DNA of 64,000 bases from CAWINX01 sp963702055 (GTDB lineage Bacteria; Actinomycetota; Thermoleophilia; Solirubrobacterales; 70-9), in contig OY969702.1 in assembly GCA_963702055.1 (NCBI GenBank), forward strand, positions 1,116,001-1,180,000, written 5' to 3'. The notes beneath the pieces were generated by a model, which did not search any database, was not told where the DNA came from, and worked only from the letters and a program-made list of their open reading frames with translations. Shown one piece after another: positions 1 to 8,477 of this stretch. The first letter of the stretch is position 1. Each line of letters starts with the position of its first letter. The position numbers and the translations under genes were made by a program.

Positions 1-2
1 AC

Positions 3-308
3 GGAGTCGCCTACCGAGCGGGAGGAGACGAGTTCTGCGTTCTGCTCACCTGCCAGAGGGAGCGCTTCGCCGAGGCGACCCGCAACGCGGCGAGGGCGCT
101 GACCGCAAGCGGCAAGGGGTTTGCCGTGAGCGCCGCCTGGGGGGCCGCCACGATCCCCACCGAGGCCTCGACCCCGTCCGAGGCGTTGCGGCTCGCCGAC
201 GTGAGGATGTACGCGCAGAAGGAATCGCGTCGCGTCGCCCACGACGGGCCGACAGCGGCGGACGCTGAGGTCGAGCCCGCTCCGGACTCGGTCAAAGAAT
301 CGATCTGA
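3..308 (+). CDS. Diguanylate cyclase (GGDEF domain), 3' part only
   Basis: The gene enters from the left edge in frame at base 3 and stops at 308, so only the C-terminal half of a GGDEF domain is present. The start reads YRAGGDEFCVLL, with the GGDEF catalytic signature at bases 21-35, and the domain ends in the usual ADVRMYAQKE helix, followed by a 27-residue acidic tail. By family, such proteins make cyclic di-GMP from two GTP. The inhibitory RxxD site and any sensory domain would lie upstream of the window. A family-1 hairpin repeat begins 77 bases after the stop. Confidence 0.9.
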   Translation, partial: GVAYRAGGDEFCVLLTCQRERFAEATRNAARALTASGKGFAVSAAWGAATIPTEASTPSEALRLADVRMYAQKESRRVAHDGPTAADAEVEPAPDSVKESI

Positions 309-385
309 GCGAATCCGTCGACTAAATACGCAAGCTGCGGCGTTTTTTCGCAATGTGCAGGTTTTTCGTCCGATGGACGCGAGAG

Positions 386-563
386 GGTGTTCGGGTGGCG
401 GTTTTCAAGATTCTCGTATGCGACTGGCGCGCGTCGGACCAAGCGAGGCAAGGACGCAGGGAGCCTGAATAGCAGCGCTATTCAGGCGACTGAGGACGCA
501 GCATCGCGCAGTGTCCGCCGCCGCCAGGCGTGTGCGAGGGCTTGAAAACCGCCACCGAACACC
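386..563 (+). repeat. Family-1 hairpin element, copy A
   Basis: A 178-base imperfect palindrome. The outer arms (386-409 and 541-563) are complementary with a single one-base bulge. The central stem is perfect: an 11-base arm at 463-473, loop AGC at 474-476, second arm at 477-487. Between the stems lies an unpaired region with conserved strands GGACGCAGGGAG (left) and CGACTGAGGACGC (right). Several stem mismatches are G-U in the + strand RNA. Copy B at 33.7 kb is clearly similar along about 120 bases. It follows the GGDEF gene in the same direction, so it may be a 3' untranslated structure or terminator. Confidence 0.8.
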
Positions 564-581
564 ACTACAGGACGGAGAGCC

Positions 582-788
582 ATGCCCAAGGAGATCTTCG
601 ACCAGGACCGGCCCAAAAGTACGATGGCGCGCCGCCTCGACGAGGCGTTCGCCGGCTGCGAGCAGTGGACGCTCGCGCCGCCCTCTCAGCGGCGCAGCGA
701 GATCGGCTTCAGCCCGCGGCTACCCAGCTCCTCGAGGATGATCGGCAGCGCCGCCACCGTGCGCACCCAGGAGCCCGGCGCGCTGTAG
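582..788 (+). other. Small ORF, possible gene remnant (68 codons)
   Basis: An ATG preceded by GGAGAG opens a 68-codon frame. The first 35 codons (MPKEIFDQDRPKST and onward) have the G/C-ending codons of real genes here, but the frame then runs about 100 bases into the 3' end of the convergent deacetylase gene, where it looks like an antisense shadow. It may be the truncated 5' end of a lost gene. I do not recognise it. The rest of the 309-685 gap holds the copy A hairpin. Confidence 0.25.
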
Positions 789-1387
789 TAGTCGGCGTCG
801 TGCAGGAGGAGGATGTCTCCGGCGCGGGCGCCTGCCGTCGCTCGACGAGCAATCGACTCCGCGGTTGCGCTTCGAGCCCAGTCGCGGCCCCATAGCGACC
901 AGAGGACCGGCCGCCAGCCGCGACGCCTCACCGCCCGCAGGGTCGGCGTGCTGAAGACGCCATAGGGAGGGCGGAAGTCGGAGATCGCCTGGCCGCCCCC
1001 CTCCTCGATCGCCGTCCTGGCTCGTTCGGCGTCGTCCAGGAATCCGCGCGGCGTCAGCCGCAACAGGTTGCGATGGCGGTGGCAATGCAGCTCGACCCGG
1101 TGGCCCGCGGAGACGATCTCGGCGACCAGCGCCGGGCGGCGCGCCACCTGCTCGCCGACCAGGAAGAAGGTCGCCGTCGCCCCCGCCTCGCGGAGTATCT
1201 CCAGCGTTTGGGGAGTCCCCTGGGGATGGGGGCCGTCGTCAAAGGTGAGAGCGACGCCGTCGGCGCCCTCCTGCCGGTGGGTGATGCCGAGCGCGGGACC
1301 GACGCCGGGCACGACGGGGGCAAGCGCCGGGCCGGCGTGAAGAATCGCCGCGGCCGAGGCGCCGGCGCCGGCCAGGGTCGCAATCAA
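686..1387 (-). CDS. Polysaccharide deacetylase (NodB/CE4 family)
   Basis: Removes N- or O-acetyl groups from a surface or cell-wall glycan by metal-dependent hydrolysis. All CE4 motifs are visible: TFDDGPHP (D50, D51), the metal pair H101 and H105 in HCHRH, FRPPYG near 138-143, WSLWGRDW near 163-170, and GDILLLHD near 190-197. I chose a TTG start at 1387 because it overlaps the upstream stop (TTGA), giving 233 residues with an N-terminal hydrophobic stretch that could anchor it. The frame is open further upstream, but that part overlaps the preceding gene. It is the last gene of a glycan operon. Confidence 0.85.
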   Translation of the reverse strand: MIATLAGAGASAAAILHAGPALAPVVPGVGPALGITHRQEGADGVALTFDDGPHPQGTPQTLEILREAGATATFFLVGEQVARRPALVAEIVSAGHRVELHCHRHRNLLRLTPRGFLDDAERARTAIEEGGGQAISDFRPPYGVFSTPTLRAVRRRGWRPVLWSLWGRDWARSATAESIARRATAGARAGDILLLHDADYYSAPGSWVRTVAALPIILEELGSRGLKPISLRR

Positions 1388-3735
1388 CGGTTGGCTGCGG
1401 AAGCCCCGCCGTTCGCGGATGTGGCGGCCGCGTGCAGCCGGTGAGCGACCGTGGAGGCCGGAGTGGCGTCGTTGTCCTTGCCGAAGTGAATCCGGCCCTC
1501 GAGCGGCTTCGCCGCCTTCGAGACCACGTGATAGGGACCGTCCCAGTGAACCGAGAGGGCGAGGACCACCACCAGCGCGATCGCCGCCGCGCCGGTGCTG
1601 ACCGCGGTGGCGGCGCGGCCCGCCCGCAGGCGCCAAACCGGCTGTGGCTTGATCCTCGGGCGAGCGGTGAGAACACGGGAAGCGACCGCGGGCAGAGAGG
1701 CGAAGGAGGAGTCGGGCGGCCGCCGCTCGTGGGTTGTATGACGCAGCATCGACTCCAGCTCATGTTCGGAGCGAGCCACTTCGGCGAGGCCGAAGCGCTC
1801 GAAGGCGGCGTTGTTGGCCCGCAGGTGACCCGCCGAGAAGCCAAAGGAGATGACCGGGCAACCGCGGATGTGGGCCTCGAGGACGGTGAGGCCGGCGGTC
1901 GAGTGGACCATCGCGTCCGCTGCCGCCATCCAGTCGCTCATCTGCTCGGTGAAACCGAGGACCCGCACCTGGTCGTTGTCGCCGAAGCGCTGCTCAAGCC
2001 GCTCGCGGGCGCTTTCGTTATGACCCGTGACGCAGACCACCAACGTGTCCTCAACCGAGAGCGCCGAGCGAATCGCCCCCTCGAGGTCGCCCACGCCCCA
2101 GCCGCCGCCGGAGACCAGCACGACGCGGGCGTGAGCCGGCACATCGAGGGCACGGCGGGCGTCGCCGCGAGTCCGCGGCATCAGGAAGTCGCCGGAGATC
2201 GGCGGCCGCATCCACTCGACGCTGCCGGGACCGGCCAGCTTCTCGACCTCTTCGATCGACTCCGGATGGGTGACGAAGTGGAGGTCGACGCCCGGGTGGG
2301 CCCAGTAGCGCAGGCCGGCGAGATCGGTGATCGCCGACTGGACCGGGATCGGCAGGCGACGGTTTTCGCGCAGCATGCCGAGCACCGCGGTGATGCCGGG
2401 GTAAGTCGAGACGACGACGTCGGGGTCGTGCTCGGCGATCAGCTTCAGCAGCCGGTGGCCGCAAAGCACGTAGCCGAGGTGATGAGCGAGCCAGCGAGTC
2501 GGCGCGAACTTGGTCAGAAGCCAGTACTGGACATCGAAGATCCAGGGCATCCAGCGAAAGGTGACCCGCGAGCCCTCGCGCACCACCGAGGAGACGAACC
2601 AGCCCATCTCCTCGAGGCCGTTGACGATCTCGACCTCGGCGTCCGGCGACTGCCGCTCGACGTCGGCGGCGATGACGCGAGCCGGCAGGTCGTGCCCCTC
2701 GCCGATGTCGGCGGTGAGAATCAGCACCCGATGAGGGCGCTCCTCGCGACCGGCGGCGCCGGCCAGCAGGGCGCCGTCCGCGTGGCCGTTGCCGTTGAGC
2801 GTGGGAATTTTGCCGGGGATCGGGTCGGGCGGACGGGTGCTGTTGCGGACCCATTCCACGTACCTGCGCACGCCTTCTTTGAAGCTGGTCTCCGCCTTCC
2901 AGTCGAGCTCGTCGAGCGCGCGCTGGTTGGAGATCACCTTGCCGGGAAAGTCGCCCGGACGGGGCGGCGTGTGGACGATCTCGCAGTTGTCGGTGTTCTC
3001 CTGCACCCGCTCGGCGATCTCGAGGATCGTCACGATCTCGTCGCCGGAGAGGTTGTAGGTGCGGCCGGCGGCCTGCGGAGCCATCGCCGCGACGATCCCG
3101 TCGGCGAGATCCTCGACGTAGATGAAGCTGCGAGTCGTGCTGCCGTCGCCGGCGATCGTCAGCGCCTTGCCCTCGAAGGCGAGGTCGGTGAACTTGGCGA
3201 CCACGCCCGCGGAGCGGGCGCGCGGCCCATAGGGGATGCCGAAGCGCAGTACCGTCGAATCGAGGTCGAACAACTCCGCGTAGCCCGCACAGTAGGTCTC
3301 GCCGGCGAGCTTGGTCGCGGTATAGAGGTGGCGCGGCGCCGGGATCGGCGTCTCCTCGTCGACTTCCTGCTCGGTGCAGTCACTGTAGACCCAGGTGGTC
3401 GAGCCGTAGACGACCCTCCCGACCTCGGTGCGACAGGCGGCCTCCAGCACGTTGAGCGTGCCGCGCGTGTTGACCTCCTCGGCGAGGACCGGGTCGGCGT
3501 GGACGTGGGCGACGTCGGCGACCGCGGCGAGGTGGATGACCGCATCGCAATCGCGCATCGCCAGGTCCAGGTTGGCCGGGTCGGTGATGCTGCCGGTGAA
3601 GGTCTCGACCTCCAGCGGCGAGTGGTAAGGCGAGGCGCTGAGATCGAAGATCCGCGGCGTGATCCCCCGCTCGATCAGCCTGTCGACCACGTGCGATCCG
3701 ATGAAGCCGCCGCCGCCGGTTACCAAGACCCTCAT
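1384..3735 (-). CDS. NAD-dependent epimerase/dehydratase fused to an MGDG-synthase-like glycosyltransferase
   Basis: A 783-residue two-enzyme fusion. Residues 1-300 are an extended SDR sugar-nucleotide epimerase/dehydratase: Rossmann motif TGGGGFIG and catalytic Y138 and K142. After a short linker, residues 335-690 form a GT-B enzyme of the MGDG synthase/MurG type, with TADIGEGH at the acceptor side and a GLTVLEA donor-binding turn. A single transmembrane segment lies near 710-729, followed by a 54-residue basic tail. Likely role: make and transfer a sugar to a lipid or surface glycan at the membrane. It overlaps the aminotransferase gene upstream by ATGA and is coupled to the deacetylase downstream. 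Substrates are unknown. Confidence 0.88.
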   Translation of the reverse strand: MRVLVTGGGGFIGSHVVDRLIERGITPRIFDLSASPYHSPLEVETFTGSITDPANLDLAMRDCDAVIHLAAVADVAHVHADPVLAEEVNTRGTLNVLEAACRTEVGRVVYGSTTWVYSDCTEQEVDEETPIPAPRHLYTATKLAGETYCAGYAELFDLDSTVLRFGIPYGPRARSAGVVAKFTDLAFEGKALTIAGDGSTTRSFIYVEDLADGIVAAMAPQAAGRTYNLSGDEIVTILEIAERVQENTDNCEIVHTPPRPGDFPGKVISNQRALDELDWKAETSFKEGVRRYVEWVRNSTRPPDPIPGKIPTLNGNGHADGALLAGAAGREERPHRVLILTADIGEGHDLPARVIAADVERQSPDAEVEIVNGLEEMGWFVSSVVREGSRVTFRWMPWIFDVQYWLLTKFAPTRWLAHHLGYVLCGHRLLKLIAEHDPDVVVSTYPGITAVLGMLRENRRLPIPVQSAITDLAGLRYWAHPGVDLHFVTHPESIEEVEKLAGPGSVEWMRPPISGDFLMPRTRGDARRALDVPAHARVVLVSGGGWGVGDLEGAIRSALSVEDTLVVCVTGHNESARERLEQRFGDNDQVRVLGFTEQMSDWMAAADAMVHSTAGLTVLEAHIRGCPVISFGFSAGHLRANNAAFERFGLAEVARSEHELESMLRHTTHERRPPDSSFASLPAVASRVLTARPRIKPQPVWRLRAGRAATAVSTGAAAIALVVVLALSVHWDGPYHVVSKAAKPLEGRIHFGKDNDATPASTVAHRLHAAATSANGGASAANR

Positions 3736-4766
3736 GCCTTTGCCTCCTCAATTGCAGCCTCGCGGCTTTCCGGCCGATAGTAGAGCGGCACGCACCAGTG
3801 GTTCTCGGCCACCCAGTCGGTATTTGGCAGATCGACCGAGCGGCCCATAATCCGATGGCAGGGCTGCTCGTAGACGCGACCGGTCGACTTCTCGATCGAG
3901 TCGAAGACGATGTACTTGTAGAAGCCGGAGGTCATCCCCTCGGGAAGCTCGAGCCGCGCGGGGTGCAGGGGGTTGAGATGCTCGCGCGCGTACTCGTTCT
4001 TCCAGGCGACGATCTCCTCCAGCCGCTCGGCCTGGACGAGGCCAAGGGCGGCGGTGAACTCGCTCATCCTGAAGTTGAGGCCGTCGACCTCGTGCTCGAA
4101 CTTGCCGTAGTTGCGGAACTTGCGCGCGAACTCGATCAGCTCCGAGTTGCCGGAGACGAGCACGCCCCCCTCCCCGGTCGAGATCGTCTTCGTCGCGTAG
4201 AGCGAGTAGACGCCGGTGTCGCCGAAGGCGCCGGGACGGCGACCGCTCCAATCGGCGCCGTGGGCGTGGGCGCAGTCCTCGAGCAGGAAGATCCCGTTGT
4301 CGCGGCAGTAGGCGGCGATGCGGTCCGCGTCGAAGGCGATGTGCCCGCCGATGTGGACGAGGATCGCCGCCTTCGGCTTGAAGCGCTCCGCCTTCGCCTC
4401 GAAGTCCTCGAAGGACATGCAGAGGTCGTTGCGGTTGCAGTCGACGAACTCGACCTCGGCGCCGGCGTTGATCGCGGCGAGCGGCGTCGCCATGAAGGTG
4501 TTGGACGGGCAGAGAACGGTCTCGCCGCGCACCCCGGCGAACTCGAGCGCCGCCAGGGCGCCGCCGGCCCAGCTGGAGAGTCCGAGTGCGGGCAGGCCGT
4601 TCCAGTCGGCCCAGCGCTGCTCGAAGGCGTCCAGCATCTGCCCCTCCGACCACTGCTCGGAATCAAGGATCTGGGACCAGTACTCGAACAGACGGGCACG
4701 GTCTCTGTGATCGAACCCGATCGCGAACTTGGTCGCGTCAGGCCGGGTTGTCTCTGCGGACCCCAC
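3732..4766 (-). CDS. DegT/DnrJ/EryC1/StrS-family sugar aminotransferase
   Basis: A 344-residue PLP enzyme that transaminates keto-sugar nucleotides. The PLP lysine is K193 in SLYATKTISTGEGG, and the family motif EDCAHAHGA is at 163-171. First gene of the aminotransferase, epimerase-glycosyltransferase, deacetylase operon, joined to the next gene by a 4-base ATGA overlap. Together they suggest synthesis of an amino-sugar-bearing glycolipid or capsule unit. Members of this family can instead be dehydratases, but the lysine is present here. Confidence 0.88.
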   Translation of the reverse strand: MGSAETTRPDATKFAIGFDHRDRARLFEYWSQILDSEQWSEGQMLDAFEQRWADWNGLPALGLSSWAGGALAALEFAGVRGETVLCPSNTFMATPLAAINAGAEVEFVDCNRNDLCMSFEDFEAKAERFKPKAAILVHIGGHIAFDADRIAAYCRDNGIFLLEDCAHAHGADWSGRRPGAFGDTGVYSLYATKTISTGEGGVLVSGNSELIEFARKFRNYGKFEHEVDGLNFRMSEFTAALGLVQAERLEEIVAWKNEYAREHLNPLHPARLELPEGMTSGFYKYIVFDSIEKSTGRVYEQPCHRIMGRSVDLPNTDWVAENHWCVPLYYRPESREAAIEEAKA

Positions 4767-4854
4767 GGTGGCTCCTTAGCTGGGTGTGCTGGGAAGGGAT
4801 GCCTCTGCGGACGGACAGGGCAGAAGGCGTCGCAAGGCTAGCAGCGCGAGCGGA

Positions 4855-5718
4855 TCAATCGTCGGCATGCGCCGCTTCGAGGACGACGCCGACGGTGCGG
4901 GAGCCGGCGAGCAGGACTGTGCCGCTCACGGCGACCGCCATGGCGGCGACCAGGGCAATGCCTCCGAGAGGCGTATCCCCCCACGACTCGCCGAAGATCA
5001 GCGGCGCCAGCAGCACCGGGACGAGAACCTGGACGGCGAACATGATCGGCGCGACGTGGGTGGCGCCGCGGCGCTGCAGGGCGCTCATCTCGCTGAGCAG
5101 AGCCAGGCCCTCCGAAGCGGCGGCGGTGGCAAGCCAGGCCAGCGCCACGATGATCGCCCCGGTGGCGAGCCCGTCGGTCAGCAGCTTGCTGGCAATCGCC
5201 GTCCAGGCGTACCCGAATCCGGCGCTGAGCACGGGCAACAACCCCGCGGCCGAAACCCGCCCCCGCAACGCATAGGGCGCCGCGATCGGGATCGCCACCA
5301 ACCCGAGCGCCAAGGCGATCGCCCCCGTCGCCGCATGCTCGGTGGTCCGCTCGGGAGCCGCCAGCGCCACACCGACGACCCCGACCAGGATCGCCGCGAC
5401 CGCCAAGAACTCTCGCCTACCGGGCGCCTCCCTCAGCCGAGTCGCGCCCAGCCAAAGCAACAGGATCAATCCACTCGCCAGGCAGGGCTGAACCACGGTC
5501 AACGGAGCCAGCAACAGCGCCACGATCTCCAGCGGCCAGCCGAGCAACCCCAGCGCCGTGGCCCCCAACCAACGCCGATTCCTAAGCAGCTTCCCGATCA
5601 ACGAAGGCCGCAACGAGTGCTCGCCGGGAACCTCCCGAGCCTCCAGCGCCTGCAACGCAATCGAGGTGTTGTAGAGAGCCGAAGCAGCTACGGCCGCAAC
5701 GATCCCGAGGACGAGCAT
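4855..5718 (-). CDS. DMT-superfamily (EamA/NIPA-like) membrane transporter
   Basis: 287 residues with about nine hydrophobic segments throughout, beginning MLVLGIVAAVAASALYNTS. The internal repeat of two hydrophobic halves and the VVQPCLASGLILLLWLGA segment fit DMT-type permeases, including the magnesium-transporter-like NIPA branch. Substrate cannot be told. It lies between the glycan operon and the ETF cluster in the same direction, separated by an 88-base gap from the former. Confidence 0.65.
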   Translation of the reverse strand: MLVLGIVAAVAASALYNTSIALQALEAREVPGEHSLRPSLIGKLLRNRRWLGATALGLLGWPLEIVALLLAPLTVVQPCLASGLILLLWLGATRLREAPGRREFLAVAAILVGVVGVALAAPERTTEHAATGAIALALGLVAIPIAAPYALRGRVSAAGLLPVLSAGFGYAWTAIASKLLTDGLATGAIIVALAWLATAAASEGLALLSEMSALQRRGATHVAPIMFAVQVLVPVLLAPLIFGESWGDTPLGGIALVAAMAVAVSGTVLLAGSRTVGVVLEAAHADD

Positions 5719-5750
5719 CCGCCGACCCTACCCTCGCGGCCTGCCGGCTC

Positions 5751-7460
5751 CTAGGTCTCTTGATAGAGCGGCCCATCCCCGCCCTCGGGCAGCGTCAGGC
5801 GGCCGCCCTTGGCGGTGATCGCCCCGCACTGCACGCAGTTGGAGGCGGTGACGTGGACGTCGACCGTCGCGGCGCCGCTCTCCAGCTGCTCCTCGGGAAT
5901 CTCGTAGACCTGCGCCGGGCACATCGAGACCCAGGTCTGGGCGACCTCGAGCGGCACCCTGGTCTGGATCCGGACGTGGTTGGGCGCGTCGTCGCGGGTC
6001 GCGTTGCCGGAGAGGAAGACCGAGTCGAGCTTGTTGAAGGTGACCTCGTTGTCGGGCTTCGGGTAGCGGTCCGACGCGTTGCCGATGAAGACAGCCGGCT
6101 CGGCATTGTTCTCGACCTTCATGTGGCCGGGCGGGAAGTTGCCTTTGGTGGCGACCAGCGCGTTGGCGATGATGCCGCCTTTGATCAACCCCTTGGTCAG
6201 CGGCTGCTTCATGTTGCGCGACTTGTAGAGGTCCTTCTCGATCTCCGAGTTGCGGATCGCCGCGTCGTAGCTCTCGAAGTTGACCGAGTCGATGTCCACC
6301 TTCAGCGACTCGACGATCGCCTCCGCTGCGTACATGCCGGCGTGCATCGCGTAGTGGACGCCCGCCAGCTCGGCGATGTTGACCATCCCGGCGGCGTCCC
6401 CGGCGACCAGCATGCCGGGCACCGAGAAGCGCTTCGGCAGCGACCAGTAGCCGCCCGAGGGGATCGTCTTCGCGCCCCAGCCGACCCGCTTGCCGCCCTC
6501 GATGATCTTGGCGATGAAGGGGTGCTGCTTGAAGCGCTGCAACTCGTCGTGGACCGAGAAGGTGGCGTCGGTGGTGTCGAGGCCGACGACGAGGCCGAAG
6601 CAGACCTTGTCCTCGCCCATCGGGTAGATGAAGCTGCCGCCGGCTTCCTTGTATTTGCCCCCCCAGCGCAGCGGCCAGCCGAGCGTGTGGATGACCCGGT
6701 CCAGCGGCTTCGGCACCTCCCAGATCTCCTTCACCCCAAGCTCCCAGGCCTGTGGATCGCTGCCCTCGCGCATACCGAAGTAGTCGAAGGCGGCGTAGGT
6801 GAGGTGGCCGATCGTGCCCTCGGCGAGCACGGTTGCCTTGGCAACGACGTCGGACCCGGGCTCGAAGTTGCCGAGCTCCTCGCCGTCCTTGCCGCGCCCG
6901 CGATCGCCCGAGCGCACGCCCCTGACGATCCGGTCCTCGACCAGGAGCTTGGTCGCGGCGGTCTCGGAGAGGATGTAGACGCCCGCCTCTTCGGCTTTCT
7001 CGGCGAGGAAGCGGCCCAACTTCGAGACCGAGAGCGTGTAGGTGCCCTCTTTGCGGAAGTTGGGTGGCGGCGGCTTAAGCGGGATGGCTTTCTTCGAGGT
7101 GAGGAAGTAAGTCGCGTCCTTGGTCACTTCCTGGTAGACCGGAGGCCAGTCGGCCGGATCGAGATCCGGGAAGAGCCGGGTCAGCGCCGAGGGATCGACG
7201 TTCGCGCCCGAGAGTAGGTGCGCGCCTGGGACTTTGCCCTTCTCGATCACCGCGACGGGCACCTCGCCCAACTTCTCCAGCAGCTCGGGCTCGTCCTCGA
7301 GCAGCTGCATCAGCCGGTTGGCGCAGGCCAGACCGGCAGGACCGCCGCCAACGATCGCGACGCCGACCTCGATGCGCTCGTCTTCGGCATCGGTCGGGGG
7401 GCCGATCACCTCGGCCGAATCAAACGGCGGCGGGAATTCAATCGGAGCGACGTCCGGCAT
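5751..7460 (-). CDS. Electron-transfer flavoprotein:ubiquinone oxidoreductase (ETF-QO/FixC type)
   Basis: 569-residue flavoprotein that passes electrons from ETF to the membrane quinone pool. The FAD site VGVAIVGGGPAGLACA is near residue 32. The C-terminal ferredoxin-like part begins CPAQVYEI and ends PEGGDGPLYQET, as in the family. Only three of the four usual 4Fe-4S cysteines are present: C514, C542, C545, with isoleucine at 548 where the CxxCxxC pattern expects the fourth. Third gene of the etfB-etfA-ETF-QO set, 42 bases after etfA. Function by homology is firm; the cluster state is uncertain. Confidence 0.93.
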   Translation of the reverse strand: MPDVAPIEFPPPFDSAEVIGPPTDAEDERIEVGVAIVGGGPAGLACANRLMQLLEDEPELLEKLGEVPVAVIEKGKVPGAHLLSGANVDPSALTRLFPDLDPADWPPVYQEVTKDATYFLTSKKAIPLKPPPPNFRKEGTYTLSVSKLGRFLAEKAEEAGVYILSETAATKLLVEDRIVRGVRSGDRGRGKDGEELGNFEPGSDVVAKATVLAEGTIGHLTYAAFDYFGMREGSDPQAWELGVKEIWEVPKPLDRVIHTLGWPLRWGGKYKEAGGSFIYPMGEDKVCFGLVVGLDTTDATFSVHDELQRFKQHPFIAKIIEGGKRVGWGAKTIPSGGYWSLPKRFSVPGMLVAGDAAGMVNIAELAGVHYAMHAGMYAAEAIVESLKVDIDSVNFESYDAAIRNSEIEKDLYKSRNMKQPLTKGLIKGGIIANALVATKGNFPPGHMKVENNAEPAVFIGNASDRYPKPDNEVTFNKLDSVFLSGNATRDDAPNHVRIQTRVPLEVAQTWVSMCPAQVYEIPEEQLESGAATVDVHVTASNCVQCGAITAKGGRLTLPEGGDGPLYQET

Positions 7461-7502
7461 CCTCTGACTCCTTCCGAAGGGCGACGGGGGCTGAGCCGAA
7501 GC

Positions 7503-8477
7503 TCAGCCGCCCTTCTTTGCCTTGATGGCTTCCGTGAGCTTGGGGATGATCTTGTGCAGATCGCCCACAACGCCGAGGTCCGAGAACTCGAAGATCGGCG
7601 CGTTCTGGTCCTTGTTGATCGCGAGGATGTTCTCCGAGCTCTGCATTCCGACCTTGTGCTGGATCGCGCCGGAGATGCCGGCGGCCAGGTACAGCTTCGG
7701 CGCGACCGTCTTGCCGGTCTGGCCGATCTGAGCCGCGTAGGGGTACCAACCGGCGTCGACCACAGCGCGAGTCGCCGCGACGGCGCCGCCCATCGACTCG
7801 GCCAGCTCCTCGCAGAGCTTGAAGCCGTCGGCTGCGCCGAGGCCTCGACCGCCGCCGACCAGGATGTCGGCGTCCTCGATGTTGACATCGGCGCCGCGCT
7901 GCTCGCCGCGCTGGACCAGCTTGGCCTTGGAGGACCAGGCGGACAGCTCGACGTCGACATCGACGACCTCAGCGCTGCCGCCGGTCTCGTTGGCGTCAAA
8001 CGCGTTGAGGCGGCCGATGATGATCCCCGGCTCGGCGACGTAGCCGACGTCGGCGATCTGGGAGTCCTGCAGGATCGGGCGCTCGACGACGAGCTTGCCA
8101 CCGTCCACCTTGACCTGGGTCACCTCCATCGTCACACCGGCGTTCAGCCGCGCCGTCAGCCCGGCGCCGATCTCGAAGCCGAGCAGGCCGCCACCGAACA
8201 GCGCGTAGCCGAAGTCGTTCTCCGAGATGACCTTGGCCATCACGTCGATGATCGGCTGGGCGAGCCCCTCGGGCACATCCTTGGCGCGGTAGACCTTCGC
8301 CGCGCCCCAGTTGCCGAGTGAGGCGCAGGCGTCGTCGGCGACGTCACCGACGACCACCGCGGCGGCCTCGCCGCCGAGCTCGCCGGCCAGCTTCGCCGCC
8401 TCGGAGATCGCCCCGAGTGAGTTCTTGTTGAAGTTGCCCTCGTCGTCGTGGAGGGCGTAAACCAGGATGCCTGCCAT
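7503..8477 (-). CDS. etfA: Electron-transfer flavoprotein alpha subunit
   Basis: 324 residues. The C-terminal FAD-binding half carries ILVGGGRGLG, AATRAVVDAGW, QIGQTGKTVAP and LYLAAGISGAIQH, all typical of EtfA. It forms a heterodimer with EtfB and carries electrons from acyl-CoA dehydrogenases to ETF-QO. Its ATG begins on the base after the etfB stop codon, so translation should be coupled. Confidence 0.96.
   Translation of the reverse strand: MAGILVYALHDDEGNFNKNSLGAISEAAKLAGELGGEAAAVVVGDVADDACASLGNWGAAKVYRAKDVPEGLAQPIIDVMAKVISENDFGYALFGGGLLGFEIGAGLTARLNAGVTMEVTQVKVDGGKLVVERPILQDSQIADVGYVAEPGIIIGRLNAFDANETGGSAEVVDVDVELSAWSSKAKLVQRGEQRGADVNIEDADILVGGGRGLGAADGFKLCEELAESMGGAVAATRAVVDAGWYPYAAQIGQTGKTVAPKLYLAAGISGAIQHKVGMQSSENILAINKDQNAPIFEFSDLGVVGDLHKIIPKLTEAIKAKKGG

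Noticed and set aside
386..563. Relationship of family-1 repeats to the cyclic-di-GMP-I riboswitch (both contain GGACGCA)
   Set aside because: The GNRA loop, receptor and junction are missing, and most copies are at gene ends away from cyclic-di-GMP genes.
1432..3780. 782-codon + strand frame antisense to the epimerase-glycosyltransferase gene
   Set aside because: Its translation is Arg/Gly/Val/Asp-rich with no domain; it is the GC-driven mirror of a clear enzyme. The same holds for 5760-7217, 22067-24190 and 56607-59417.
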